This document shows, piece after piece, positions 1 to 9,537 of a stretch of 58,086 nt of DNA. Position numbers and translations under genes: made by a program. Source of the DNA: Acidiferrobacterales bacterium (GTDB lineage Bacteria; Pseudomonadota; Gammaproteobacteria; Acidiferrobacterales; SZUA-150); assembly GCA_947258385.1 (NCBI GenBank), contig CAMYII010000033.1, positions 95,529-153,614 of the forward strand. Direction: 5' to 3'. How positions within the stretch are numbered: the stretch's first letter is position 1; every line of letters begins with the position of its first letter. The notes under the pieces were generated by a model. It had not been told where the DNA came from. It was given only the letters and a program-made list of their open reading frames with translations, and made no database searches.

Positions 1-2
1 AA

Positions 3-2744
3 GGTTTTCCCGAGAAGAAAGGGGAGCCGGAAAAGGGCCTGAAGACAAACCCGCTGGGCGTCACTCTCGCGGGCTGCCCGCTGGATGAGAAGATATCCGA
101 AATGCACGCGCTCAAGCGCGAGGGATTCAGCGTCGCGGCGCTGGGCATGATCATGGTCGACAATCCCATGTGCCCCGCCACCGGCCACCGTATCTGCAAC
201 GACTGCATGAAAGGCTGTATCTATCAGAAGCAGCAGCCCGTGAATATCCCGCAGATCGAGACCCGGGCGCTGACCGATGTGCTGGGCCTGCCCTGGGGTG
301 TTGAGATCTACGACCTGCTGACACGCTGGAATCCATTGCGCAGAGCCCAATGGCTGCCCAAGCCCTATAACGGCCTCAAAGTCCTGATCACCGGCATGGG
401 CCCGGCGGGTTTTACCCTGGCGCACCACCTGCTGATGGAGGGCTGCGCCGTAGTCGGTATCGATGGCTTGAAAATCGAACCACTGCCCGAGCGCCTGATC
501 ACCAATCCCATCCGCGATTACACAGAATTGGAAGAGGATCTGGACAGCCGCATCATGACCGGTTTCGGTGGTGTGGCGGAGTACGGCATCACCGTGCGTT
601 GGGACAAGAACTTTCTGCGGCTGATCTATTTGACGCTCGCGCGCCGGCCGCACTTCCAGGTCTTCGGCGGCATCCGCTTTGGCGGCACGCTGACGTTGGA
701 GAATGCCCGGGAGCTTGGCTTCGATCATGTCACCATCGCCGTGGGGGCCGGCCTGCCGCAGGCGCTGCCGGTGCCCGGCAGCCTCGCACCGGGGATGCGC
801 CAGGCCAATGATTTTCTCATGGCACTGCAGCTGACCGGCGCCGCGAAGGCGAGCAGTCTGGCGAATCTGCAGGTACGGCTGCCTGCCGTCGTGATCGGGG
901 GGGGGCTTACCGGCATCGACACCGCTACCGAGGTCCAGGCCTATTACATTACCCAGGTCGAGAAGGTCCTGGAACGTTACGAGCGTCTGTGCACGGCCAA
1001 AGGCGAGGCGCGCATTCGCGAAGGGCTCGATGAGGAGTCGCTCGCGGTATTGGAGGAGTACCTGGCGCACGGCAGGGCCGTGCGAACGGAACGGGACCGC
1101 GCCCACGCCGCCGGCGAGTCGCCCGATTTCCTGCCTCTGATTCAGCGCTGGGGCGGCGTTACGGTCGCCTACCGCCGCCGCATGAAGGACTCACCGGCCT
1201 ACACCCGTAACCACGAAGAAGTGATCAAGGCACTGGAGGAAGGCATCTACTACGCCGAGCTCCTGAATCCGACAGCGGCGCGGCTTGATCAATACGGTCA
1301 TGTGGCGGCGCTCGCGTGCCAGCGCATGCTGATCGATGAAAACGGCAAGCTCAAACCCACCGATGAGGAGCTCGAGCTGCCGGCCACGGCGATCTTCGTC
1401 GCCACCGGCGCCAGGCCCAATATCGCTTATCATTTCGAGCACCGCGGTGCACTTGAGGTGCAAAAACCGCAAATGCACTACCGCCCCCATGCTTACCGCG
1501 ATGGCAGGCTCGAGCCGGTCAGCACCGTGGAGCACTGTAAAGATCCCGGCTTCGGGGCCTTCACCTCCTACGACAGCGACGGCAGCCGTGTCACCTTTAT
1601 CGGCGACACCCACCCCGATTTTAACGGCAGCGTCGTGAAGGCCGTCGCCTCAGGAATGAGAATCTATCCCAAGATCATCGAGTCCTTGGGGGATCGGGTC
1701 GACACCGAAGGCGCGAACGATGAATATCAGACCTTTCGCGCGCGTATGGAAGACCTCCTGCAGCCGCACATCGATCTGATCAAGCGCCACACACCGAGCG
1801 TGGTCGAGCTTCGCATCCGCGCGCCCATGGCGGCCAAACGCTTCAGGCCCGGGCAATTCTTCCGCCTGCAGAACTTCGAGACGCTCGCCCCACTGGTCGA
1901 CAACACCCGCTTGCAGACCGAGACCCTGGCGGTGACCGGCGCGACCGTAGACCCCGAGGCGGGTCATGTGTCGGTGATGGTACTGGAGCGCGGCGCCAGC
2001 TCACGGCTGTGCGCCACCTTCAAGGCCGGTGACCCGGTCGTGCTGATGGGGCCGACCGGGGTACATACGAGTATTCCAAAGGCGCAAACGGTAACGGTCG
2101 TCGGCGACCGTCTGGCGGCGGCGGCCATGCTGACACTCGGGCCCGCATTCAAGACCGCCGGCAATCGGGTCCTGTTCGTCGCGCAGTTCGACACGGCCGA
2201 AGACGTCTTCTGCCAGCAGGCGCTCGAGGCCGGCAGTGACGCCGTGATCTGGGTCACCAAAGACGGTGCCCCGATCGAGACCAGCCGCCCGCAGGACCGC
2301 GGCGTTACCGGCGAGCTCGGCGAGGTGCTGTTGCGCTACGCCTCGGGGGAATTGCACGGGGCCGACGCGCCGGCGATCCCCTTGCAGGAGGTCGACGATC
2401 TCATCATCATCGGCGGCAGCCGCCTGGTACGCAGCGTCCAGGCGGCGCGCTGCGGTCCGCTGCACGACTATCTTACAAAACGGCCAAAAACCACCGCCGC
2501 GATTTACAGCAGCATGCAATGCATGCTCAAGGGCGTGTGCTCACAATGCCTGCAATGGCAAATCGATCCTGAGACCGGCCAGCGCACCAAGGCCGTGTTT
2601 ACCTGCTCCTGGCAGGACCAGCCCATTGATATTGTTGATTTCGATAATCTGGATGAGCGGCTGTCACAGAACCGCCTTCAGGAACACATCACCGGCCTGT
2701 GGCTGGATTATCTCTTCGAACACCACGAGATCGAACGGATCTGA
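3..2744 (+). CDS. FAD-dependent pyridine-nucleotide oxidoreductase with PyrK-like C-terminus (5' end outside window)
   Basis: The frame is open to the left window edge, so the true start lies upstream; the first internal ATG is at 102. Counting from that ATG, a cysteine cluster near residues 24-39 (CPATGHRICNDC..C) resembles the N-terminal 4Fe-4S region of GltD and dihydropyrimidine dehydrogenase. A dinucleotide fold follows (GMGPAG near 98) and a second one near 265 (GGGLTG). The last 300 residues contain a ferredoxin-reductase-type FAD site (RPGQFF) and a C-x5-C-x2-C motif near the end, as in the PyrK electron-transfer subunit. It probably moves electrons between NAD(P)H, flavin and Fe-S centres. 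The substrate cannot be named. Fold assignment is firm; the role is inferred. Confidence 0.85.
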   Translation, partial: GFPEKKGEPEKGLKTNPLGVTLAGCPLDEKISEMHALKREGFSVAALGMIMVDNPMCPATGHRICNDCMKGCIYQKQQPVNIPQIETRALTDVLGLPWGVEIYDLLTRWNPLRRAQWLPKPYNGLKVLITGMGPAGFTLAHHLLMEGCAVVGIDGLKIEPLPERLITNPIRDYTELEEDLDSRIMTGFGGVAEYGITVRWDKNFLRLIYLTLARRPHFQVFGGIRFGGTLTLENARELGFDHVTIAVGAGLPQALPVPGSLAPGMRQANDFLMALQLTGAAKASSLANLQVRLPAVVIGGGLTGIDTATEVQAYYITQVEKVLERYERLCTAKGEARIREGLDEESLAVLEEYLAHGRAVRTERDRAHAAGESPDFLPLIQRWGGVTVAYRRRMKDSPAYTRNHEEVIKALEEGIYYAELLNPTAARLDQYGHVAALACQRMLIDENGKLKPTDEELELPATAIFVATGARPNIAYHFEHRGALEVQKPQMHYRPHAYRDGRLEPVSTVEHCKDPGFGAFTSYDSDGSRVTFIGDTHPDFNGSVVKAVASGMRIYPKIIESLGDRVDTEGANDEYQTFRARMEDLLQPHIDLIKRHTPSVVELRIRAPMAAKRFRPGQFFRLQNFETLAPLVDNTRLQTETLAVTGATVDPEAGHVSVMVLERGASSRLCATFKAGDPVVLMGPTGVHTSIPKAQTVTVVGDRLAAAAMLTLGPAFKTAGNRVLFVAQFDTAEDVFCQQALEAGSDAVIWVTKDGAPIETSRPQDRGVTGELGEVLLRYASGELHGADAPAIPLQEVDDLIIIGGSRLVRSVQAARCGPLHDYLTKRPKTTAAIYSSMQCMLKGVCSQCLQWQIDPETGQRTKAVFTCSWQDQPIDIVDFDNLDERLSQNRLQEHITGLWLDYLFEHHEIERI

Positions 2745-2753
2745 CAGCGCCTG

Positions 2754-2789
2754 GCAGGGTGCTGAAAAACGAGTTGTTCGGCATCCTGC
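2754..2789. terminator. Hairpin downstream of the oxidoreductase gene
   Basis: A 17-bp imperfect inverted repeat (GCAGGGTGCTGAAAAAC with a 2-nt loop, then its wobble-paired complement) starts 10 bp after the stop codon. No long T-run follows. The left arm closely matches the left end of the repeat at 19682 (CAGGGTGTTGAAAAA), so it may be a fragment of the same repeat family serving as a 3' hairpin. Confidence 0.4.
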
Positions 2790-2865
2790 TGGATGCCTTT
2801 GGTTTCGACGGCGGCTCGTTTCAATCGCCGCCGGGCGCGGGCCCCCGGCGGGGGTCAGCGATAAT

Positions 2866-3180
2866 TCAACGGGCCAGCCAGCCGGCGATCACGTCTTTCC
2901 AGTAAAACCCCGCGGAAAAGGCCGCTGCCATCAATCCCAGCACGACAATAAAGAGCAACACCTTCGGGAAGATCCTTGACGGGGCATGGCTGCGCTCGCC
3001 AACCTCAGGATCGTCAAGCATGATGTCTTGAGTGTCACGGGGGTCTATGTCGCTCATATCATTATCACCCATAAGAAGATTTTCGCTGACCTTGCCACAG
3101 GCAAGGCAAGGTCCGCGATGCATCGGCAACATCGGAGCACCGCAGTGGGTGCATGAAATTGTCTGATCCAGTGTCGTCAT
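2866..3180 (-). CDS. Small zinc-ribbon membrane protein of unknown function
   Basis: 104 residues. The N-terminus has two CxxC pairs (CTHC near 10, CLAC near 27), the pattern of a zinc ribbon. A central acidic stretch leads to one hydrophobic helix near residues 73-95, followed by a short basic tail. It is therefore likely an inner-membrane protein with a cytoplasmic metal-binding head. The gene is convergent with the upstream oxidoreductase and has no obvious operon partner. I do not recognise the family. Confidence 0.65.
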   Translation of the reverse strand: MTTLDQTISCTHCGAPMLPMHRGPCLACGKVSENLLMGDNDMSDIDPRDTQDIMLDDPEVGERSHAPSRIFPKVLLFIVVLGLMAAAFSAGFYWKDVIAGWLAR

Positions 3181-3379
3181 CTGAGTAGCGGCAATTAACG
3201 AGAACCCGAAAACGAGTGTCTGCGTTAAACCGCGGGATCCCGCATCGGTAACCCTACTAATCCTAAGTTAGTACATAAATCCGGCAAATCAAACGACACG
3301 AGGTGCAAGCGCTGTATTATTTGCGGCCTAGGCCGGTGCGAGGAGGGGAAAACCGGGTCCAACGCCAGGAAACCGGGTT

Positions 3380-3409
3380 CCCCGTGATGCCCGGACGGGC
3401 ATCACGGGG
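3380..3409. terminator. Perfect 13-bp hairpin beyond the S8 peptidase gene
   Basis: Arms CCCCGTGATGCCC and GGGCATCACGGGG enclose the loop GGAC. It sits 17 bp past the stop of the minus-strand peptidase gene, where a transcription end is expected. Neither side has a T-tract, so the terminator call is by position and stem strength only. Confidence 0.45.
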
Positions 3410-3425
3410 TATTGCAAATCAGGAC

Positions 3426-4913
3426 TCAGGGCCGTTGCAGGCAAAAATCATAGCCGCCGCTACCACTGTAGGACTGAACACGCCAGACGTAATAGCCGGC
3501 GGTACCGTTGTAGTCGATCTGCTCAACAGAGTCCGGACTCGCGGCGCTCGCCACGGTGTACCAACCCCAAAACGAGCTCCATTTCCACAGATATAGATCG
3601 AAATCAGTACCCGCTAGGCCCGTGAGCCTGCCGGACTGAATACCTGCGCCGCTGTAATAATACGTTCCCTGGGGCTGGTACTCATAATCACCGCTGGCAA
3701 CGAGGCTGCCGCTATAGGTCTCGTAGCCGCTTGGGCAGGCGCTGCCACCGCCGCCGCCATCGTCCGGCACCAGCAGGGAGTAGGCCAGCAGATTGGGCGA
3801 ACCCGCCCCGAGATTGCTGAGTCTGCCTGCGGTGGCGGTAGCCGTGACAGCGCTGAAGACCTCGGCCGGGGGCGCGGTCGGTTGTGCCGCGAGATACAGG
3901 GCCGCGATACCGGCGACATGGGGCGAGGCCATTGACGTACCACTGATGGTATTGGTGGCGGTGTCGCTGCCTATCCACGCCGAGGTGATTGCCGAACCCG
4001 GTGCGAACACATCCACGCAGACGCCCGTGTTGGAATACGAGGCACGCGCATCGACAGTTGTCGTCGCGCCCACCGTCAGGGCCTGATCGACCCGGGCCGG
4101 TGAGAAGTTGCAGGCATCTGCATTATCATTGCCGGCGGCCACCGCATGGCTCACCCCGGCCGCAACGGAGTTACGGGTCGCGTTGTCGAGTGACGTTGAG
4201 GCGCCGCCGCCCAGACTCATATTCGCCACCGCGGGAGCGATATGGTTGGCCGTCACCCAGTCGATACCCGCGATCACTCCCGAGAGGGTGCCTGACCCGT
4301 TGCAGTCCAACACCCGCACGGCATAGAGTCTGGCCTGCTTGGCAATGCCGTAGCTTGCACCGCCGATGGTCCCGGCCACATGGGTGCCATGGCCGTGGCA
4401 ATCATCGGTGCCGTGACCGTCATTGACCGCCGTATAGCCGCTGAACGCGCGTCCGCCGAATTCGGTGTGGCTCTGGCGAATGCCGGTGTCGATGACATAA
4501 ACACTGACCGCGGCCGCGGTCGTCTCGTAGGTATAGCTATTGTCAAGCGGAAGATCGCGCTGATCCACGCGGTCAAGTCCCCAGGTTGCAGGCGACTGGG
4601 TCGCAGACAAGGTGATGGTGCGATCCGCTTCCACGTATGCCACGCGCGGATCGTTGGCGATGGCATCAACGCGTTCCTCTGGGATTCTCAGGCTGAACCC
4701 GTTCAGGGCATGACCATATGTGTACAGGATATCGCCCCGGTGCGACGCGGCCATTCCGTTCGCAACGCTGGGCAGGTGCTCGCGGTCCTTGAGAACCACA
4801 ATATACTGCCCTTTGATGCGCGCTTCGTTTTTCAGTCCATGGATTGGTGCCGCCAGGGCCTGCCCCATGACGAGGGCCAAACCCAGCAACATCGCGAGAA
4901 AGATCCGTTTCAT
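3426..4913 (-). CDS. Secreted subtilisin-like serine protease (S8, proteinase K/aqualysin type)
   Basis: About 495 residues. The ATG at 4913 is preceded by AAGGAGG at 7-nt spacing; a GTG immediately upstream is less likely. Order: signal peptide ending LALAAP-like near residue 22, an inhibitor I9 propeptide (YIVVLKD to VAYVEAD), then the S8 domain. The catalytic triad is intact: Asp in VIDTG (about 142), His in GHGTHVAG (about 175), Ser in GTSMASPH (about 327), with the oxyanion Asn in AAGN (about 262). After a glycine-rich linker comes a pre-peptidase C-terminal (PPC-like) beta domain rich in Tyr and Trp. This layout fits a self-processing extracellular protease. Confidence 0.95.
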   Translation of the reverse strand: MKRIFLAMLLGLALVMGQALAAPIHGLKNEARIKGQYIVVLKDREHLPSVANGMAASHRGDILYTYGHALNGFSLRIPEERVDAIANDPRVAYVEADRTITLSATQSPATWGLDRVDQRDLPLDNSYTYETTAAAVSVYVIDTGIRQSHTEFGGRAFSGYTAVNDGHGTDDCHGHGTHVAGTIGGASYGIAKQARLYAVRVLDCNGSGTLSGVIAGIDWVTANHIAPAVANMSLGGGASTSLDNATRNSVAAGVSHAVAAGNDNADACNFSPARVDQALTVGATTTVDARASYSNTGVCVDVFAPGSAITSAWIGSDTATNTISGTSMASPHVAGIAALYLAAQPTAPPAEVFSAVTATATAGRLSNLGAGSPNLLAYSLLVPDDGGGGGSACPSGYETYSGSLVASGDYEYQPQGTYYYSGAGIQSGRLTGLAGTDFDLYLWKWSSFWGWYTVASAASPDSVEQIDYNGTAGYYVWRVQSYSGSGGYDFCLQRP

Positions 4914-5302
4914 CACTTACCTCCTTTATAAGATCGCTGTGCACCATACTGTGCCCGAAGCCTCCGAGCGGCTCGACACGTTAACGTATACGCGATGGGC
5001 TGACAAAACGGCGCCGATTGGAAGGCCACAAACGCTGACGGGCGGCGGAGGATAGCCGTACGATTATTACGGTTTGGCGTTAAAGACTCGTTGTGCGCCC
5101 GCCCAGGCGAGACGGGCCGGAGTCACCGGACAGCGTCGTTATAAAAGCGGATACGCAGAGGCGGTGTGGGAGTTCATGAACGCTTGCTGGTCTGCGATCG
5201 CCAGACTGAGCGCGAACGCAAGTGCCCGCCTCGCCCGCCGTCACGGGCCTGCGCAGCGGCGGACGAGATCTGGCTTGAGCAACACAATCTCTAACGCATG
5301 GG
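4914..5302. other. Intergenic region without a recognisable gene
   Basis: Lies upstream of the peptidase gene (its ribosome binding site is at about 4921-4927) and downstream of the copper-storage gene. No credible ORF, tRNA or strong terminator is visible. Confidence 0.5.
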
Positions 5303-5743
5303 CTATGTAAGGAATTTCTTGCATTGCGCGACGGATTCCGCACAGGCATCGGCGCACGCTTTGCACTCAGTGTGCTTCTTTTCGTGTTTTCGGCACTCTT
5401 TTTCGCAGCCCTCGCATACATCGATGCAGAGCTTGGCCATGTTTTTGAGATGTCTGGAATCATACGAAGCGAATTGCGTGAACGCAGTACAAAACGCCAG
5501 CATCTCCTGCACACTTGCCGCGCATTCCGCGACCGAGGTGTCGCCGGCCTTGAACAGCTCCAGGCAATGATCCATGCAGGCCTGTCCTGACTTTATACAT
5601 TCCATCGAAACCTCGACTAGCGCCTGGTTTTTCCTGCCGCGTCCCCGGTGCGAATGCAATTGGCGCTCGGCTGCGAATCCAACGCCGGTGACAGCGGCGG
5701 ATGCCAGGACTCCAGCGCCTATCACGAAAGTTCGTCTGTCCAT
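5303..5743 (-). CDS. Tat-exported four-helix-bundle copper-storage protein (Csp1-like)
   Basis: 146 residues from the ATG at 5743, chosen because GGAGG stands 5 nt upstream and because it begins directly with a twin-arginine signal (MDRRTFVIGAG). The longer frame from 5797 would bury this signal. The mature part is a cysteine-rich helical bundle with repeated CxxxC spacing (MECIKSGQAC, HCLELF, CIDVCEGCEKEC, CKACADAC), the family pattern of Csp1, which binds many Cu(I) ions inside the bundle. Export by Tat suggests it folds before transport and stores or buffers copper in the periplasm. No copper ATPase or regulator lies next to it. Confidence 0.88.
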   Translation of the reverse strand: MDRRTFVIGAGVLASAAVTGVGFAAERQLHSHRGRGRKNQALVEVSMECIKSGQACMDHCLELFKAGDTSVAECAASVQEMLAFCTAFTQFASYDSRHLKNMAKLCIDVCEGCEKECRKHEKKHTECKACADACAESVAQCKKFLT

Positions 5744-6544
5744 ATGCACCTCCGTGTTGTGAGGGCCACTGTCATCGATTGCAGCTTGCCTTGACATACA
5801 TTCTCCTTTCCGATTGCTGCTGGCTCAGTCGGCAGACGGCCATTACGTGTCTATATTGTCTACCTTTGTTCTAGTGCGCAGCGCGGAGAGGCCAACAGAT
5901 GCTTGGGGGGATCACCGAGTGCCTGCCTACTCTGATCCGCAAATGCCTCCTGGCACGCTTGCCGCAAAACAAAACTTTTTGATTCGATATGCCGTCACTG
6001 CTATCGCTCACGGGCTCGCCCTTTTTGCCGACATGGGCAACCAATAGCTCAATAATTAAATCGGCAAAAAAGGTTACGATAACCATGCGCTTACTAGGTT
6101 TTGGTCGTGATTGTAATAGTGCTAAAAAAGATAAGAGAATCGAATCGTTCCTCAGGCACTGGCAATGTGATAACTCGGCGACTATCCTGATGTAAAGACG
6201 TGGGCGCCGAGAACGGTAGCCGCCATACGGTTTGTATGTGATTCATAGATAGCCGGCACGGCACACCGGCAACCCTGCTCTCATTGGGATCAAGCCATGG
6301 TTTGGATGCCTGCCAAAAAAGAGTCGGCCCTGAACCAAAAACGGCACCCGCGGATTCGTTGCGCGCATGGTCCGACGCCATTGGCCAAGCGCCGGATTAT
6401 CTCGTTTATCAGGCTTTTCTAATGGTAGGCGTGGCCAACGATAGTTGAGCATTAGCATTGGTTATTCTGGTCTGAATTGTGCATATCGTTGGGTCATGGA
6501 GACAATGATCAGACGGATGCGGCAGATTTTTCGGAGACCAAACC
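5744..6544. other. 800-bp intergenic region, no gene recognised
   Basis: Short ORFs occur on both strands, but none has a family signature or convincing ribosome site. AT content is higher than in neighbouring coding DNA. It holds the promoters of the divergent copper-storage and substrate-binding genes. I saw no match to a Pho box before 6545. Confidence 0.5.
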
Positions 6545-7492
6545 ATGAATAAGTATCAAACGGACACACTGAAGTCATCGATCTCCAAGGGGATTGTGAC
6601 ATGCTTAACGGCTGCGGGGCTATTGATTGCACTCAGCCCGGCGGTCAATGCGGACGAGGGCGGCCTGAGCTGGGCCGGCTGCGGTATTTCCAAGAAGGCC
6701 TTTATGACCGAGATGGCGGCCGCATTTGAGAAAAAAACCGGCATTAAGGTCGACCTGAAAGGCGGTGGCGCCACCCGCGGCATCCGCGAAGTCGCCGACG
6801 GCTCGCGCGACATCGGCGGTTCATGCCGCAACATCCTGGTGCAAGACGCGGATACCGAGCGGGCACACACCGCCGAACGGCGGCTCAACCTCAATCCTGT
6901 GGCCTGGGACCCGCTGGTCACCATCGTGCACAAGAGCAACCCCGTCAACGATATCACCCTCGATCAAATTCGGCAGATCTACACCGGCAAGATCACCAAT
7001 TGGGATCAGCTGGGCGGTAATAGTGCGGCAATCGAGCTCTACGTTCGGGGCGGTAAGATCTCAGGCGTCGGCCGGACCCTGCGCGAATTGGTGTTCGCCA
7101 ACTACGACCAGGAATTCGCGCCACGGGCCCATGTGGTGAAATCGTCCGGTCCGCTGGAAAAGGCCATTGCCGGCGATGTGGTCAACGGCATCGGCATCAC
7201 GGGGTACAGCAGCGCCAAGAAGCGTAAGGTGAAAGTGTTGACGTTGAACGGTAAGACACCGACCTATGAAAACCTGACGAGCGGCGATTATCCCTTGTTC
7301 CGCCCGCTATACCTGGTCACGCACCAGCGTAATACCAATCCCAATGTCAATAAATTCAAGCAGTTCATCCTGAGCGAAGACGGAAGGGCAATCATGCGCA
7401 AAGCGGGAACGGTGCCCTACGGCGATGGGTTTGATTTCTGGATGAAGTATCTTGCGATCGTGAGAAAGGCGCAGGAGACCGGATTGAACTAA
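6545..7492 (+). CDS. PstS-like periplasmic substrate-binding protein, copy 1
   Basis: 315 residues with an N-terminal hydrophobic segment ending near VNA|DEG, typical of a Sec signal peptide. The start is preceded by GGAG at about 8 nt. The body has the PBP-like domain of phosphate-type binding proteins: GCGISKKAFMTEMAAAF, a ligand-loop-like GGGATRGIREVADGSRDIGGSCR, QIRQIYTGKITNW and KSSGPLEKAIAGD. The last two blocks are hallmarks of the PstS superfamily. No pstCAB permease or ATPase is present, so it may serve a distant transporter or act as a sensor. Ligand not determinable. Confidence 0.85.
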   Translation: MNKYQTDTLKSSISKGIVTCLTAAGLLIALSPAVNADEGGLSWAGCGISKKAFMTEMAAAFEKKTGIKVDLKGGGATRGIREVADGSRDIGGSCRNILVQDADTERAHTAERRLNLNPVAWDPLVTIVHKSNPVNDITLDQIRQIYTGKITNWDQLGGNSAAIELYVRGGKISGVGRTLRELVFANYDQEFAPRAHVVKSSGPLEKAIAGDVVNGIGITGYSSAKKRKVKVLTLNGKTPTYENLTSGDYPLFRPLYLVTHQRNTNPNVNKFKQFILSEDGRAIMRKAGTVPYGDGFDFWMKYLAIVRKAQETGLN

Positions 7493-7681
7493 GCGGATAC
7501 CCAAGCGGGAAAACCGAGATTGATAACTGGCAGGTGGCAGGAACGCGGCGTCCAACGCGCCGCGTTCACAATTGTTGTTCTCGGGTCTCGTATAGTGTGG
7601 CGCGGTTTATGCGTATATTGTGGCAGGAAAGATTTTTCCAGAGGATGAGTACGGGTAACAACCTTTATACGGAGAATGACC

Positions 7682-8629
7682 ATGACGACAAGCAAATGGG
7701 GTACGGCAAGATCGGTGTTCGCATTAGCGACCGTTAGCTTGCTGACAGCGGCCGGCTTATTCTTTGCCGCCGCGCATCAGGCCTATGCGGTCACGAAGAC
7801 ATTGACCTGGGCCGGGTGCGGTATTTCTAAGAAAGCGTTTATGACAGAAATGGCCGCCGCTTTCGAGAAAAAGACCGGGATTAAGATTGAGTTAAAAGGC
7901 GGAGGCGCCACCCGCGGGATCCGTGAGGTCGCCGACAGCAGCCGTGACCTTGGAGGGAGTTGCCGTCACACGCTGGAAAATCCGCTAACCATGGCGCCGC
8001 ATCCTGAAGAGCGGCGTGTGCGCATGGATCCGGTGGCCTGGGATGCGCTGGTGGTCGTTGTCCACAACGACAATCCCGTCAGCGATATCACGCTTGAGCA
8101 GATCCGTCAGGTCTATACCGGCAAGATCACCAACTGGAAGCAGTTGGGCGGCCGCAACGCCAAGATTGATCTGTACGTGCGTAAGGGCAAGATCTCCGGC
8201 GTTGGCAGGACCGTTCGTGAGCTGATCTTCGCCAACTACGACCAGGAATTCACTGACCGCGCGCTGGTCGTGAAATCCTCGGGACCGCTGGAGAAGGCCA
8301 TGGCGAAAGATGCGATCAACGGCATGGGCATCACGGGGGTCAGCAGCGCGAGAAAACGCACAGTAAAGATCCTGAGCCTTCAAGGCAAAGAACCCAGCTA
8401 TGAGAACATCAAGAGCGGCGACTACCTGCTGTACCGCCCGCTGTTCCTGGTAACACATCTGCAGAATACCGATCCTGAGATCTGGGCCTTTAGCAACTTC
8501 GTGCATAGCGAGGAAGGCCGGGAGATCATGCGCAAAGTCGGCACCGTCCCTTACGAGGATGCGATCGGACTGTGGATGAAATATCTCTCGCAGGCGCGCA
8601 AGGCGCAGGATGGAACCCTCGGCGAATAA
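7682..8629 (+). CDS. PstS-like periplasmic substrate-binding protein, copy 2 (tandem paralogue)
   Basis: 315 residues from the ATG at 7682; GGAG is 7 nt upstream, whereas the ATG at 7676 would overlap it. It is clearly a duplicate of the preceding gene: the segments WAGCGISKKAFMTEMAAAF, KGGGATRGIREVAD and LRxL/VRELIFANYDQEF are nearly identical, while the signal peptide and the segment after GGSCR differ. The 190-bp gap has its own ribosome site and room for a promoter, so the copies could be expressed independently. Confidence 0.85.
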   Translation: MTTSKWGTARSVFALATVSLLTAAGLFFAAAHQAYAVTKTLTWAGCGISKKAFMTEMAAAFEKKTGIKIELKGGGATRGIREVADSSRDLGGSCRHTLENPLTMAPHPEERRVRMDPVAWDALVVVVHNDNPVSDITLEQIRQVYTGKITNWKQLGGRNAKIDLYVRKGKISGVGRTVRELIFANYDQEFTDRALVVKSSGPLEKAMAKDAINGMGITGVSSARKRTVKILSLQGKEPSYENIKSGDYLLYRPLFLVTHLQNTDPEIWAFSNFVHSEEGREIMRKVGTVPYEDAIGLWMKYLSQARKAQDGTLGE

Positions 8630-8681
8630 CTGTTTCTAAGGGACTTGTTACAGGTATTCACTTCACGGGTGATTGTAATGC

Positions 8682-8736
8682 GGGGGTCCCGAACAGCGTT
8701 GCGCAACACGTGCGTTGTGCAACCAACGGGACCCCC
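8682..8736. terminator. Nested hairpin after the tandem binding-protein genes
   Basis: Outer arms GGGGGTCCCG (8682-8691) and CGGGACCCCC (8727-8736) enclose an inner near-perfect hairpin GTTGCGCAAC / GTTGTGCAAC around ACGTGC. It lies 52 bp after the stop codon. There is no T-run; it could end transcription from either side or stabilise the 3' end. Confidence 0.5.
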
Positions 8737-8916
8737 CCTGCCCGCCAACTCCCAGGCTGATTTTGACTAACCTCTGAAAAAACCCATCCAGGGTCTTCTT
8801 ACATGTTCGGCGTCGCAGGTGCATGTGCTCGCCGCTTCCCTGCGGCTCACCCCTTCGGGGCTTGCGCGCAAATCCGCTCCCGGCGGATCTGTCCGCGTCT
8901 TCACGACCCAGAGTGG

Positions 8917-9363
8917 CTATTTTTCATTCTTGATCCTGACCGCCAAGACATCGCAAGGCGCGTTGTGTAACACATACGCTGCGGTCGATCCCAGCAAACG
9001 GCTTATGCCGTGCCGGCCGTGAGAGCCCAATATGATCAGATCAAATCGATGTACTTTGGCAAGATGCACTACGTCATGCTTGGCAGTTCCGGCTACCACA
9101 TGTCGCTCAAACTTCTCCAACCCGAGCTTCTCGGCCATACGCCTCAGTTGCGCCTTGGCATGATCCAGGGCCACCGATTCGTCGAAGTCTGCAGGTGGCG
9201 GTGTGAAGGGGTCATCTGCCAGGGTGATCGGCGGAATATACTCGAATACGTGCAGGATTGTCAGATTTGCATGATATTGCTCGGCCATAGCCTTGGCGTG
9301 TTTGCCCACTGGTTCCGCCGCCGGCGAGAAATCCAGGGCAACTAGGATATTTTTGTAATTCAC
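8917..9363 (-). CDS. Universal stress protein (UspA family)
   Basis: 148 residues from a GTG at 9363 with GGAG 6 nt upstream; this start gives the usual N-terminus (V/M-NYKNILVALDFS). Family marks are the first beta strand NILVALDFS, then ILHVFE, and the nucleotide-binding loop GSHGRHGISRLLGSTAAYVLHNAPCDVLAVR near the end (Gly-2x-Gly-9x-Gly-Ser/Thr pattern). ATP binding is therefore likely. Single-domain cytoplasmic protein, apparently monocistronic. Confidence 0.9.
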   Translation of the reverse strand: MNYKNILVALDFSPAAEPVGKHAKAMAEQYHANLTILHVFEYIPPITLADDPFTPPPADFDESVALDHAKAQLRRMAEKLGLEKFERHVVAGTAKHDVVHLAKVHRFDLIILGSHGRHGISRLLGSTAAYVLHNAPCDVLAVRIKNEK

Positions 9364-9537
9364 GATAGCTCCGCTTCCGGGGACGTGCATTTGAAGCGGC
9401 ATTGCAAGAACTTGAAACGTCGTATCGAAGACAGCCGTCCGCTCATGTCCCCGAGCCATTGTCGCCGGAATGGGGACCGATGGGCCACGGGCGAATCGAA
9501 CAATTCGTCAAGATCGAGGCCGGTAGAATTCGGTCCT

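Noticed and set aside
1191-2519. Long minus-strand frames opposite the oxidoreductase gene
   Set aside because: They mirror a well-supported gene in GC-rich DNA and have no domain signature of their own.
3240-3275. TACTAA/TTAGTA inverted repeat as an operator
   Set aside because: Only 6-bp arms in AT-rich DNA, with no regulator gene nearby.
6440-6544. Pho box before the PstS-like gene
   Set aside because: I found no pair of CTGTCAT-like half sites at the right spacing.
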